From: Capnocytophaga sp. oral taxon 863 str. F0517
Lineage (GTDB): Bacteria; Bacteroidota; Bacteroidia; Flavobacteriales; Flavobacteriaceae
NCBI RefSeq assembly: GCF_000466425.1
Contig: NZ_KE992115.1
Span: 1 to 60,987 of the forward strand
DNA length: 60,987 nucleotides
Reading direction: 5' to 3'
The number at the start of each line of letters is the position of its first letter. Positions within the stretch are counted from its first letter, which is position 1. Positions 1-8,291 of the stretch are shown here, one piece after another. A program made the translations under genes and the position numbers. The notes under the pieces are model-generated. The model did no database searches. It was not told the DNA's origin and saw only the letters and a program-made list of their open reading frames with translations.

Positions 1-91
1 AGAATTGCCGCTTAAGTCGAACTCACGTTATTTAGGTTATAGAACTTACGAAACTTGAGTTAATTAGTATCAATGCGAATCAATTAAAAAT

Positions 92-137
92 TAATCATTA
101 ATCATTATTGACATTAAACATTAATTTCGTACTTTTG
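92..137 (+). promoter_or_regulatory. surE promoter inside heptamer repeats
   Basis: A Bacteroidota-type -7 box TACTTTTG lies at 130-137 with TTG at 108-110, a 19-nt spacing, 20 nt ahead of the surE start. Five degenerate 7-bp units run from 92 to 126, and the -33 TTG falls inside one of them (106-112). Bases 1-91 show no gene. Confidence 0.7.
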
Positions 138-157
138 CAGCATTATTTAGAAATGCT

Positions 158-937
158 ATGCAAAAGCCCTTAATTCTTATCACCAATGACGATGGTATCA
201 CCGCCCCTGGTATCCGAACCCTTATCCAAGTGATGCTCCCCTTAGGAGAGGTCGTGGTGGTAGCGCCCGATTCGCCCCAAAGTGGGATGGGGCATGCTAT
301 TACCACTACGGCTGCTCTATTCTGCGAACAGGTACATACCCAAAGTGGTGCTCCATTAGAATACCGCTGTAGTGGTACCCCGGTGGATTGTGTGAAGATT
401 GCCAAGCATGAACTGCTGAAGCGTACCCCCGACCTATGCGTTAGTGGCATCAACCATGGGGCAAACTCCTCCGTCAATGTTATCTACTCCGGTACGATGA
501 GTGCTGCCATAGAGGCCGGTATAGGAGGTATTCCCGCCATAGGCTTCTCCCTATTGGATATGAATTGGAATGCTGATTTTTCGCAATGCACTGATTTTGT
601 TCGTGATATTACCCTTCATGTTCTAAAACACGGCTTGCCCCGCGGGGTAGTGCTCAATGTGAATATCCCGAAGCTCAAGCGCGAGGAGATCAAAGGCATA
701 AAAGTATGTAGGCAAGCGCGTGCCCACTGGGAAGAGCGCTTCGACCATCGTGTTAGTCCGCATGGGCGCAATTATTATTGGCTTACCGGCCGGTTTGTTT
801 GTGAAGATGAAGGCACTGATACCGATGTATGGGCGCTAGATCATGGCTATATCTCGGTGGTACCTACCCATGCAGACCTTACCCATTACCCAAGTATAGA
901 ACCCCTTAACAGTTGGAAACTCGATGAAATATCATAG
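158..937 (+). CDS. surE: 5'/3'-nucleotidase SurE
   Basis: Stationary-phase survival protein SurE, a metal-dependent phosphatase that removes phosphate from nucleoside 5'- and 3'-monophosphates in the cytoplasm. The protein is 259 aa, a normal length. The N-terminal NDDG signature (N10, D11, D12) supplies metal ligands, followed by the PDSPQSG loop with S42 and the GINHGAN segment with N99, which complete the SurE metal site. The start lies 20 nt after a clear TAnnTTTG box, which supports ATG at 158. The next gene starts within its last 14 bases, so the two are translationally coupled. In many bacteria surE lies near stress or RNA-repair genes; here the downstream partner is an unknown membrane protein. 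Confidence 0.96.
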   Translation: MQKPLILITNDDGITAPGIRTLIQVMLPLGEVVVVAPDSPQSGMGHAITTTAALFCEQVHTQSGAPLEYRCSGTPVDCVKIAKHELLKRTPDLCVSGINHGANSSVNVIYSGTMSAAIEAGIGGIPAIGFSLLDMNWNADFSQCTDFVRDITLHVLKHGLPRGVVLNVNIPKLKREEIKGIKVCRQARAHWEERFDHRVSPHGRNYYWLTGRFVCEDEGTDTDVWALDHGYISVVPTHADLTHYPSIEPLNSWKLDEIS

Positions 938-1217
938 AAGCCAAAAAGATGTCCTTATCGGTATCGCCGTAGGACTTATTGTCAATGTCTTAGGAATGCT
1001 CCTTTGGTGGGTGCTCTTCTCCAAGTCCGACCTGGAGAGCACCTTTGTCTATGCCTACCAAGAAGGCATGTTGGGAGCTATCATAGGCTTAGGAGCTATC
1101 CTAAACCTCTTGGCTTTCTTTGCCTTTATCCGCCTAAGATACGATTCGCGTGCTAAAGGTGTGCTCATCGCGACCTTTATCAGCGCCTTTGTGATCCTCT
1201 TTTTGAAGTTTTGGTAA
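924..1217 (+). CDS. small three-helix membrane protein
   Basis: A 97-aa protein of unknown function. Three hydrophobic stretches are visible (about residues 10-32, 48-69 and 80-96), separated by short charged loops, so it should be an integral inner-membrane protein. Small proteins of this shape are often found beside surE in flavobacteria. Its start overlaps the end of surE by 14 bases, so it is almost certainly translated from the same transcript. I recognise no catalytic motif. Confidence 0.75.
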   Translation: MKYHRSQKDVLIGIAVGLIVNVLGMLLWWVLFSKSDLESTFVYAYQEGMLGAIIGLGAILNLLAFFAFIRLRYDSRAKGVLIATFISAFVILFLKFW

Positions 1218-1238
1218 GGGAATATAAAAAAATAGAAA

Positions 1239-2312
1239 ATGGAAAATTTTAAACTCCCTCTCCTACCACCTCCTCCTGAAATAGAAACAACAGAGGTTTT
1301 ACGACAGTTAAGCAAATCACATAGACACTTAGCGGAACTCAAAGGAATTGTAAAAACTATCCCGAACGAAGAAATCCTCATCAATACCCTTTCACTGCAA
1401 GAGGCAAAAAGTAGTAGTGAAATTGAGAATATAGTAACCACACATGATGATTTGTACAAGCAAAACATCATGATAGAAACCCAAAACCCCGCCAGTAAGG
1501 AGGTTGTCAATTATGCTCAAGGGCTTAAATTAGGCTTCTATATTGTTCGAAATGAAAAACTTTTGCTCAATAGGGATATTATCAAGATACAAGAACAATT
1601 AGAGCAAAACAAAGCTGGATTCCGAACCCAAGCGGGCACCAAATTGGTAAACGCTCAAAAGGAAGTAGTCTATACCCCTCCACAAGATAAGGACGAAATA
1701 CTGAATCTTATGGCCAATTTAGAGAAATTTATCAATGATCCTGATTTTTCTCCACTTGACCCTCTTACCAAAATGGCTATTATTCATTACCAATTTGAAA
1801 GTATTCACCCTTTCTATGACGGTAATGGTCGTACGGGACGTATTATCAATATTTTGTATTTGGTATTGCAAAAACTATTAGACCTACCTGTGCTCTATCT
1901 CAGTCACTATATTATCCAAAACAAAACAGATTACTATAAGGCACTGCAAGGAGTAAGAACGGATAATGATTGGCAAACACTCATACTCTATCTCCTCAAA
2001 GGAATAGAAGTTACTGCTATAGAAACGATTGAACTTGTAGAAGATATCAAAGCTCTCATGCAACAGACCAAACAGCGCTTACGCAATGAGTTGCCCAAAA
2101 TATATAGTCAGGACTTACTCAATAACCTCTTCAAAAATCCATATACCAAAATAGAATTTTTGGAAAGAGATTTGAATATTAGCAAGCGTACCGCACAGAA
2201 TTATTTAGACTTGATTTCTTCAATAGGCCTCTTAGACAAAATTAAAGTAGGAAAAAGCAACTATTACACTAATGAAAATCTAATAAAGGTACTAAAGAGA
2301 GAAAAAAACTAA
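1239..2312 (+). CDS. Fic family protein, self-inhibited (class II)
   Basis: A 357-aa Fic-domain protein, predicted to AMPylate or otherwise modify target proteins. The core motif HPFYDGNGRTGR starts at H190, matching HxFx(D/E)GNGRxxR with catalytic histidine and phosphate-binding residues intact. An N-terminal inhibitory motif S59-S-E-I-E63-N64 fits the (S/T)xxxE(G/N) helix, which places it in the class that carries its own inhibitory glutamate. The C-terminal ~80 residues look like a winged helix (a segment reading SKRTAQNYLDL), typical of Fic-wHTH proteins that bind DNA or autoregulate. Base composition is AT-richer than in surE, suggesting acquisition. It starts 21 nt after the preceding gene and ends inside a hairpin cluster. 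Confidence 0.92.
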   Translation: MENFKLPLLPPPPEIETTEVLRQLSKSHRHLAELKGIVKTIPNEEILINTLSLQEAKSSSEIENIVTTHDDLYKQNIMIETQNPASKEVVNYAQGLKLGFYIVRNEKLLLNRDIIKIQEQLEQNKAGFRTQAGTKLVNAQKEVVYTPPQDKDEILNLMANLEKFINDPDFSPLDPLTKMAIIHYQFESIHPFYDGNGRTGRIINILYLVLQKLLDLPVLYLSHYIIQNKTDYYKALQGVRTDNDWQTLILYLLKGIEVTAIETIELVEDIKALMQQTKQRLRNELPKIYSQDLLNNLFKNPYTKIEFLERDLNISKRTAQNYLDLISSIGLLDKIKVGKSNYYTNENLIKVLKREKN

Positions 2313-2423
2313 CGTGGAAAAAAAACGCGTTTTTTTTCCACGTCCATCCTAACGTGGAAAAAAATGGCGTTTTTTTTCCACGTTAAAAATGAGTCGTCAG
2401 TGGTTAATACTCACTGACGACTC
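2311..2423. terminator. three stacked hairpins between convergent genes
   Basis: A perfect 32-bp palindrome (2312-2343) overlaps the Fic stop codon. A near-copy follows at 2351-2384, with the same AACGTGGAAAAAAA arms and GCGT core. A third hairpin has arms at 2391-2402 and 2412-2423 (GAGTCGTCAGTG and its complement). A-runs on one side and T-runs on the other allow bidirectional termination between the Fic gene and the convergent DUF4139 gene. Confidence 0.7.
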
Positions 2424-2472
2424 ATCTATATAAAGGCGAATTGTCTCTTCTACTCCGCTTTCGCGGATTTTA

Positions 2473-4083
2473 CTAATTCACAGTCTTATCCTTAGGATAT
2501 TTTAGCTTGTAGCTGATACGGAAGGTCTTGGTCTCATTGGGCTTGAGGGTGAGTTCCCAGGTGAGGATATGAGTTTGCTCGTCCTGGGAGGCACGGGTGC
2601 TCTCTAAGAGCTCGACCTCTATGTCTTTTTCAGTAGAGACAGGGTATTGGTCTTTGAGTACTAAGGATATTGGTTCCTTCTTATTATTGCGCAATAGGAT
2701 GTCGTAAGTGAAGGTCTGTTCCTTATAGCTTGAGATAAACTTGGTTTGGGATTTATCAGCTATTTTTTCGCGTTTGACACTCACTTTTTTATCATTACCC
2801 ATGGTAATGGTTAGCTTATCATCGGTTTGGTTGGGGTCTATATAGGTTTTTCCTACATATAAGCCTTCAAAAACGATATTGGCTTCACCTGGAAGGAGGT
2901 TATACTTGGAGTAATCCTCAATTGCAGCTACTAAATAGACTTGCTTGTCCACTCGTGGTGCGGCATAGTACCTATACTCAGCCTTGAGGTTGAGCTCTTG
3001 TAGGGAGATGCTATGTGCTTTTCCATTGGAAAGAATATCATAAGGGATGTCTATATCAAAGGATAATGAGAGTTGGTTTTCAGAGAGTTCTGTATAGTTG
3101 CCCATGGTTACTTCCTCCAAGGATTCATCCTTAGCTATTTTCTTTCGGGATAAATCGCCCATAGGCGCTACGTTGGAACGTAGTGCCATTTTAGCATTCT
3201 CAAAGTTGTAAGGGGTTCCAAGGCGGACAAACCAGGTTTTCAGCACAGGATATTGGTTGCTTTGGTTAGGGTTCCCACTGGAGAGTGAGAGACGTATTCC
3301 TTTCCAGTCCACCCCGGTATTTTGGGTAATCTGCGCTTTATATAGCAGGTGAATAGGATCGGAGAGCTTATCGGCACGCAGCTCATAGAAAGGATACCAA
3401 GTAGCTCGCTTAGTGAGGTAGCTTAGCTGGAAATCAGCCTTTTGTGCTATGGGAGACATCAGCTGTAGGATGATCTTCCCATTGGATAGGTTTTCGTGCT
3501 TGGAGGCAGAGACATCCAGCTTGGCATTGAGCTTGGTGATAGCCGAGGTGAGCTGCTCCTCTTTTTCCTTAAGCCCATCTATACTATTGAGCAGTTCTAT
3601 ACGCTTGGCGGTATAGTAGTCCATGACTTTGGGGATGTCGGCCAAGACCAAACCATCTTGATTCCCCTGAAGGGTATTATTACCGTCCAGAAAAGCAACC
3701 GTCTTTTCCTTGGAATAGCGTTCGTTGCGGTATTTTTTGAGTTGGCTATCCAAGAGAGCGAGGCTATCTTGTACACGCTTGAGGGCAGGAGTATGTCTTT
3801 CGGCTTCGTATTCCTCCATATACTGGTTGGTAAATTGTGCCGAAAGTACCGTCACATTGGAGGGAGCCAGCACCCGGATAGTCTCTTCGGAGAGGATATT
3901 AGCCACATTTTTGATCACCAACTCGCTCGTACCCTTAGGAATATTTGCCGAAGCGGTATGGGTAAGCTCGGCACCGGTAAAGTACACGGTGGCCTGCTTG
4001 ATCTTAGCTTGGGTAAAAATAGGCTTCTCCTGAGCTATTATAGGCAAAGAAAGGGCTATTACAGCCATGAATAATCTTTTCAT
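2473..4083 (-). CDS. DUF4139 (MuiA-like) secreted protein
   Basis: A 536-aa protein of the mucoidy-inhibitor MuiA / DUF4139 family. The N-terminus (MKRLFMAVIALSLPIIAQ) is a signal peptide. It is followed by a DUF4140-type beta domain (about 25-100), a charged helical region likely forming a coiled coil (about 105-190), and a long DUF4139 beta-rich domain to the C-terminus. Family members are exported and of unknown biochemical role; the name derives from a mucoidy phenotype in other bacteria. It is the last gene of a minus-strand run and faces the hairpin cluster at its 3' end. I saw no TAnnTTTG box directly upstream. Confidence 0.85.
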   Translation of the reverse strand: MKRLFMAVIALSLPIIAQEKPIFTQAKIKQATVYFTGAELTHTASANIPKGTSELVIKNVANILSEETIRVLAPSNVTVLSAQFTNQYMEEYEAERHTPALKRVQDSLALLDSQLKKYRNERYSKEKTVAFLDGNNTLQGNQDGLVLADIPKVMDYYTAKRIELLNSIDGLKEKEEQLTSAITKLNAKLDVSASKHENLSNGKIILQLMSPIAQKADFQLSYLTKRATWYPFYELRADKLSDPIHLLYKAQITQNTGVDWKGIRLSLSSGNPNQSNQYPVLKTWFVRLGTPYNFENAKMALRSNVAPMGDLSRKKIAKDESLEEVTMGNYTELSENQLSLSFDIDIPYDILSNGKAHSISLQELNLKAEYRYYAAPRVDKQVYLVAAIEDYSKYNLLPGEANIVFEGLYVGKTYIDPNQTDDKLTITMGNDKKVSVKREKIADKSQTKFISSYKEQTFTYDILLRNNKKEPISLVLKDQYPVSTEKDIEVELLESTRASQDEQTHILTWELTLKPNETKTFRISYKLKYPKDKTVN

Positions 4084-4126
4084 CTGTTATTTTGTTTCGT
4101 TATCTGCTGTTTAACGGCATTTATCT

Positions 4127-4228
4127 TTATTGTTTTTTAATCATCTTTACGACTTCCTCGCCTTGTTTGTTGAGCAACGATAGGGAGTTTTCCTGTATTT
4201 TATAGGTAGCTACTTCTTGTAATGCGTA
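4127..4228 (-). pseudogene. remnant of a second META-domain C-terminus
   Basis: On the minus strand this stretch encodes about 33 residues starting YALQEVATYK and ending MIKKQ followed by TAA. It aligns without gaps for most of its length to the last residues of the META lipoprotein just upstream (TALREVASYQ ... GIRQ stop), including the shared LxLxxKxGE segment. It has no start codon and no N-terminal part, and lies in a different frame from the intact gene. I read it as the surviving 3' end of a tandem duplicate. Confidence 0.7.
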
Positions 4229-4257
4229 GTCAGTGGTCAGGAACTGACCATTGACTG
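4229..4257. repeat. imperfect hairpin of the heptamer-repeat type
   Basis: Thirteen-base arms AGTCAGTGGTCAG and CTGACCATTGACT (one G-T wobble) flank a GAA loop. It sits exactly between the META gene stop and the META remnant, where the rest of the duplicate would have been. Its units resemble the 7-bp repeats seen in other gaps of this window. Confidence 0.55.
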
Positions 4258-4260
4258 CTA

Positions 4261-4734
4261 TTATTGTCTTATTCCTTTGCTAAAGGACATTATCTTTTCA
4301 CCTTTTTTGTCAAACAAATGCAGTTGCTTCTTATCCAATTGGTAAGAAGCCACTTCTCGGAGGGCCGTTTGGAACGCCTGTTGGTACTCAATCTCAGGGC
4401 AGTACCTAAGGGTAGAGGCCATCTCACCAAAGACGATTTCCTTATTGGTAAGGGTAAGTATAGGAGCTGTAATACTATTACAGCTATCATTTCCGGAGAG
4501 GGATTGTTTTTCCAAGTCAATATCAATATAGACACTCTGGGTATCCTTTATAAGATTCACGCCTTTGATATAGTCCGCTTTCCAGTTTCCGTCAAGCTCT
4601 GGGGAAGGGGTAGGTTGCTGAGAGGCAGGAGCCTGCTCGGCTGGTGTTTCTTGATTGTTTTGATTGTTGGGGTTACCTCCACAGGCAGTCATTATGGCAG
4701 CCATCATGAGTAATACTAATCTTTTTTTATTCAT
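4261..4734 (-). CDS. META-domain lipoprotein
   Basis: A 157-aa lipoprotein. I chose the ATG at 4734 because it gives MNKKRLVLLMMAAIMTAC, a lipoprotein signal with the lipobox cysteine at residue 18; the longer reading adds 21 residues that would hide the signal. A Gln/Pro-rich linker follows, then a META (HslJ-like) domain with GNWKADYIKG and GNDSCNSITA, the hallmark NxC motif. META domains occur in heat-shock protein HslJ and in secreted proteins of unknown function. A decayed duplicate of its 3' end lies just downstream. Confidence 0.82.
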   Translation of the reverse strand: MNKKRLVLLMMAAIMTACGGNPNNQNNQETPAEQAPASQQPTPSPELDGNWKADYIKGVNLIKDTQSVYIDIDLEKQSLSGNDSCNSITAPILTLTNKEIVFGEMASTLRYCPEIEYQQAFQTALREVASYQLDKKQLHLFDKKGEKIMSFSKGIRQ

Positions 4735-4744
4735 ATGTTTAAAT

Positions 4745-5092
4745 TTATTTCTTCCATTTTTTAGCATCAATCGTCTCAATGAGCTGCTTATAACCATCGG
4801 CTATATCAAATTCTGTGCCAATTGCATCGAAGATAGCGTCTTGAGTGAGTACCCATTGGGGTACCTCATCAGGGATTTTACCATCATTGCTATCGAAGTA
4901 GTCGTCTCGCCACTGGGGACTATCATAGTAGGCCACCAAGGTATTGAAATCGTCCTGTAGCCCCTTCCATTCCTCTAAGAGCGCTTCGGCCTTGGTAAGG
5001 GTTTGCTCCACACGGCTGAGTATCTCTCCCATACGGCGAATATTTTCGTATCGCTCCTCTGGGTGTTGCTTATAATAAGTTGCTAAATCCAT
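4745..5092 (-). CDS. DUF4298 protein
   Basis: A 115-aa, acidic, mostly helical cytoplasmic protein. The pattern LVAYYDSPQWRDDY, followed by an acidic turn and VLTQDAIFDAI, matches the DUF4298 family as I remember it; no function is known. It lies between the toxin gene (18 nt away) and the META lipoprotein (10 nt away) on the minus strand, probably in one transcript. Confidence 0.72.
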   Translation of the reverse strand: MDLATYYKQHPEERYENIRRMGEILSRVEQTLTKAEALLEEWKGLQDDFNTLVAYYDSPQWRDDYFDSNDGKIPDEVPQWVLTQDAIFDAIGTEFDIADGYKQLIETIDAKKWKK

Positions 5093-5110
5093 GTTGTCAT
5101 TTGTTAATTG

Positions 5111-5518
5111 TTAGTTTTCTCTAACAATCCAATTTTCAGTAATTAGTCCTTCTATAAATCTGAAATCTTTAAGATTATCTGTAACTAAGGTCATTCTATT
5201 TTGTAAGGCTGTTACTCCAATCATTAGATCAAACTCATCATGCATTGGAGTTCCATTTTTTCTAAGTTTTACCTTTATCTCTGCATATTTGTCTGCTATT
5301 TCTGATATAGGGATAATAGAAAATCTCTTGATAAATTCATTGACAACCCAATGAGATTTTATAGGATCAGAACTGTTCTCTGCTCCAAATTTTAGTTCAA
5401 ATACTGTAAGTTCCGATATAGAACAATTTTCTATACCTTTTTCTCTAAATATAGTGTATAGATTATATTTCCCTCTAATAAAAAATACACAGATATTGGT
5501 ATCGAGCAAATACTTCAT
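5111..5518 (-). CDS. vapC: PIN-domain toxin, VapC family
   Basis: A 135-aa type II toxin, predicted to be a Mg2+-dependent RNase that cleaves tRNA or rRNA. The four acidic PIN residues are present: D6 in LLDTN, E41 in VFELKFG, D97 in DEFDLMIG and D114 in LVTDNLKDF. The ATG at 5518 is preferred over an upstream TTG because the product then begins MKYLLDTN, the usual start of this family, two nucleotides after the antitoxin stop. That spacing indicates translational coupling. The pair is AT-rich compared with its neighbours, suggesting transfer. Confidence 0.88.
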   Translation of the reverse strand: MKYLLDTNICVFFIRGKYNLYTIFREKGIENCSISELTVFELKFGAENSSDPIKSHWVVNEFIKRFSIIPISEIADKYAEIKVKLRKNGTPMHDEFDLMIGVTALQNRMTLVTDNLKDFRFIEGLITENWIVREN

Positions 5519-5520
5519 TG

Positions 5521-5784
5521 TCAAATTGTTAAATCCTTTTCTCTAAATTGCCTACTACTTTTTATCTCTGTAACTATTTCTTCTGCAGTTTTATCATCAG
5601 GAAAAGCACCAAAGAGATTAAAGAAATCCGTGTCTTCTTTTACCTTTTTATCTTCTTTATGTGCTCTATCTTCCTCTTTAAGAGATAAGGTAATTCGCTC
5701 AATAAGTTCTAATCGGGCAAACTTACTGAGATTCTCAAACAAACGAGCATAGGTATTTACTATATTTTGTTCTACAGCTGTCAT
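5521..5784 (-). CDS. antitoxin of a VapBC-type pair
   Basis: An 87-aa protein immediately upstream of the PIN toxin. The C-terminus contains FNLFGAFPDDKTAEEIVTEI and ends with a SSR motif, a pattern widespread in Bacteroidota antitoxins that lie next to VapC toxins. The N-terminal half is helical and probably forms the dimer or DNA-binding part. The Lys/Glu-rich middle is likely flexible until it wraps the toxin. By analogy with VapBC systems, the complex should repress its own transcription. The gene starts 16 nt downstream of the permease stop. Confidence 0.8.
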   Translation of the reverse strand: MTAVEQNIVNTYARLFENLSKFARLELIERITLSLKEEDRAHKEDKKVKEDTDFFNLFGAFPDDKTAEEIVTEIKSSRQFREKDLTI

Positions 5785-5800
5785 TTTTCAATAGTGATTA

Positions 5801-7018
5801 TTATTCGTATCTTAGTGCGGTAATTGGTTCCAAATCAGAGGCTTTGCGGGCTGGATACCAACCAAAGAATACTCCTGTAATAGTACAAACCAAAAAGGAG
5901 AGCACTATGGAGTAAAAGGTGATGCTTACCGGCCAGCCGATAAAGGCTTTCACTACATAGGTAGCCAAAAGGCCTAATACGACCCCTACCACGCCTCCTG
6001 TGATACTGATTAAAACAGATTCTATCAAGAATTGCGCTAAGATATCCTTACCCTTGGCGCCTATGGCCATACGCAAACCTATTTCCTTGGTGCGTTCCTT
6101 GACCGATACATACATGATATTCATGATTCCTATCCCTCCTACTATCAGGGAGATACTCGCTATGGCTACCAAAAGTATGGTGAGCATCTCGGAAGTAGAG
6201 GAAAAAGTAGAAATCAGCTCCTGTTGGGAGAATACATTGAAGTTGTTCTCCTGGTCTGGGGCAATATTATGGGTGTGCTCCAAGATTGTTTTTACTTGAT
6301 TGACAGCATTCTCTGCTTCTTCTTCGGTAATGGCTGAGGCTACAATGGATTGCAAATAGGTCTGTGCCAAGACACGTTTCTGCACGGTGGTATAGGGGGC
6401 GATGATGATATCGTCTTGGTCTTGCCCAAAGTTACTTTCCCCTTTGGCCGCCAATATCCCTATGATCTTAAAGGGAATATTCTTAAAACGGATTGTCTGT
6501 CCGATGGGCGAATCTCCATCGGGGAAGAGGTTTTTCTGAATCGTGCGGCCTATGACAGCTACTTTGGAGAGCTTGTCTATCTCATCTTGGCCAAACATAG
6601 CCCCCTGCTCCACCGCCCATTCGCGGATAGGGAGGTATTCGGTATTGACCCCATAGATGGAGGTAGGCCAGTTATTCGCCCCTACGATGGCTTGGCCATT
6701 GCCACTGACCACCGGAGTGATATACTTGAGTAGTGTGGCTTCGTTCTTGAGGGCTAAGTAGTCGGTCATCTTGAGCGACTGCATGTCGGTATTGTTGCGC
6801 ACCCCTCCAAACATACTGGCGCCGGGGCGGATGTTGAGCATATTGGTACCCATCTTGGAGATATTCTCCTTGATGCTCTTCTTTGACCCCTCTCCTATGG
6901 CCAACATGGTAATGACCGAGCCTACCCCGATGATGATCCCCAACATGGTCAGTAGGGTACGGGTCTTGTTCAGCAAGATAGCTCGCCAAGCAATACGGAA
7001 TAAATTGTTCAGATTCAT
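5801..7018 (-). CDS. MacB/FtsX-family ABC transporter permease
   Basis: A 405-aa permease with the MacB architecture: a first transmembrane helix near 17-41 (TLLTMLGIIIGVGSVITML), a periplasmic MacB_PCD domain (about 42-265), then three helices in the C-terminal FtsX domain (about 275-300, 328-355, 365-390) ending GWYPARKASDLEPITALRYE. Such permeases pair with an ATPase and a membrane-fusion protein to move lipoproteins or peptides across the envelope, or act as mechanotransmitters. No ATPase gene is adjacent. Its start overlaps the end of the cysteine desulfurase by four bases (ATGA), so the two are translationally coupled. Confidence 0.9.
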   Translation of the reverse strand: MNLNNLFRIAWRAILLNKTRTLLTMLGIIIGVGSVITMLAIGEGSKKSIKENISKMGTNMLNIRPGASMFGGVRNNTDMQSLKMTDYLALKNEATLLKYITPVVSGNGQAIVGANNWPTSIYGVNTEYLPIREWAVEQGAMFGQDEIDKLSKVAVIGRTIQKNLFPDGDSPIGQTIRFKNIPFKIIGILAAKGESNFGQDQDDIIIAPYTTVQKRVLAQTYLQSIVASAITEEEAENAVNQVKTILEHTHNIAPDQENNFNVFSQQELISTFSSTSEMLTILLVAIASISLIVGGIGIMNIMYVSVKERTKEIGLRMAIGAKGKDILAQFLIESVLISITGGVVGVVLGLLATYVVKAFIGWPVSITFYSIVLSFLVCTITGVFFGWYPARKASDLEPITALRYE

Positions 7019-8172
7019 GCTAAAAATTCTTTGAGGGTTTCGATCACATAATCCACTTCCTTCTTCGTATTATAGATGGAGAAGGAGAAGCGTATATGCG
7101 CCTCCGGCCACTGCGCATCGGGGAGTATCGCCCTTAGGACATGAGAGCCTTTGGCACTTCCACTCTGGCAAGCACTGCCTTGGCTACAAGCGATGCCACG
7201 CATATCCAAGAAGAGCATCAGCACTTCTGTCTTCTTCAGCTCTATAGGAAGGGATATATTTACTATCGTATAAGAACTTTCTTGAAAATTGGCACAAAGA
7301 CCATTGAAATGCACTTGGGGAATCTCTTGGGTGATTTTCTGAATAAAATACTTTTTAATTCCCTCTATATGCGCACGTTCTTTGTCCATATTTTGGTAAG
7401 CCATCAGGAAGGCCTCCTCCATTCCCACTATATTATGGACGGACTCGGTACCGGCACGCCGGCCACGCTCTTGCTCGCCCCCGAAGAGTAAAGAATTCAC
7501 ATTCACTCCCTTGCGGATAAAAGCGAAGCCCACCCCCTTCGGCCCGTAGAACTTATGTGCAGAAGCCGAAATAAAGTCAATCGGAAGGCTGGAGAGGTCT
7601 ACAGGAAAATGCCCTACTGCCTGTACCGTGTCACAATGTAGGTAAGCCTTGTACTTCTTGCATATCTCAGCCACCTTGGCCACGGGGAGTATATTGCCGA
7701 TCTCATTATTGACAAGCATAAGCGAGACTAAGACCTTTTCATCGGAAAGGAACTGCGAAAGGAGCTTGTTCAGGTCTTCTATATCGGGGGTACCATTGGG
7801 TTCGAGCTTGACCATGGTCGCCTGGATACCGTATTCATTTTCGATGGCTTGTATGGTATGCAATACGGCATGGTGTTCGGTAGGAGAGGTAATAATTTGG
7901 GTAATGCCCAAGTCCCTCACTGCCCCCTTGAGTACCATATTGATAGCCTCTGTTCCTCCTGAAGTAAAGAAGATCTCCGAGGCTGATACGCCCAATTCCT
8001 TAGCTATATTTTTACGTGCTTTTTCGATAAGAACCTTACTGGCACGGCCAAAACTATGAATAGAGGATGGATTTCCGAAAGTATCAAGCGCCTCTATCAT
8101 AGCCTTTTTGACCTCTGCTCGCAAAGGAGTAGTCGCTGCATTGTCAAAATAGACTTTTTTTTCCCCACTCAT
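7015..8172 (-). CDS. cysteine desulfurase (NifS/IscS family)
   Basis: A 385-aa PLP enzyme that removes sulfur from cysteine for Fe-S clusters or thio-modification. The PLP lysine is K207 in SASAHKFYGPKG, and the catalytic cysteine lies in the GSACQSG loop (C335), which is of the IscS/NifS rather than the SufS type. The N-terminal YFDNAATTPLR is the usual family start. A minus-strand TACATTTG box lies 20 nt upstream of the ATG. It is the first gene of an apparent minus-strand operon and overlaps the permease by four bases. Confidence 0.93.
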   Translation of the reverse strand: MSGEKKVYFDNAATTPLRAEVKKAMIEALDTFGNPSSIHSFGRASKVLIEKARKNIAKELGVSASEIFFTSGGTEAINMVLKGAVRDLGITQIITSPTEHHAVLHTIQAIENEYGIQATMVKLEPNGTPDIEDLNKLLSQFLSDEKVLVSLMLVNNEIGNILPVAKVAEICKKYKAYLHCDTVQAVGHFPVDLSSLPIDFISASAHKFYGPKGVGFAFIRKGVNVNSLLFGGEQERGRRAGTESVHNIVGMEEAFLMAYQNMDKERAHIEGIKKYFIQKITQEIPQVHFNGLCANFQESSYTIVNISLPIELKKTEVLMLFLDMRGIACSQGSACQSGSAKGSHVLRAILPDAQWPEAHIRFSFSIYNTKKEVDYVIETLKEFLA

Positions 8173-8191
8173 ACTACTATATTTTTAAGTG

Positions 8192-8199
8192 CAAATGTA
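8192..8199 (-). promoter_or_regulatory. -7 box for the cysteine desulfurase operon
   Basis: Read on the minus strand this is TACATTTG, 19 nt ahead of the desulfurase ATG. No clear -33 TTTG is visible at the right distance. Confidence 0.55.
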
Positions 8200-8264
8200 C
8201 GAATTAATTTTTTATTAGACCGAAAATATTCGGATTTGATGAGAAAAAAATCATTATTTATTTG

Positions 8265-8272
8265 TACCTTTG
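8265..8272 (+). promoter_or_regulatory. -7 box for the lipoprotein at 8292
   Basis: TACCTTTG lies 19 nt before the chosen ATG. The only nearby upstream TTTG is 26 nt away, longer than usual. Confidence 0.55.
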
Positions 8273-8291
8273 CCGCATATTTAGTGAAGCT

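Noticed and set aside
3496-4074. Long open frame on the plus strand (192 codons)
   Set aside because: It lies entirely antisense to the DUF4139 gene, has no promoter and no recognisable domain.
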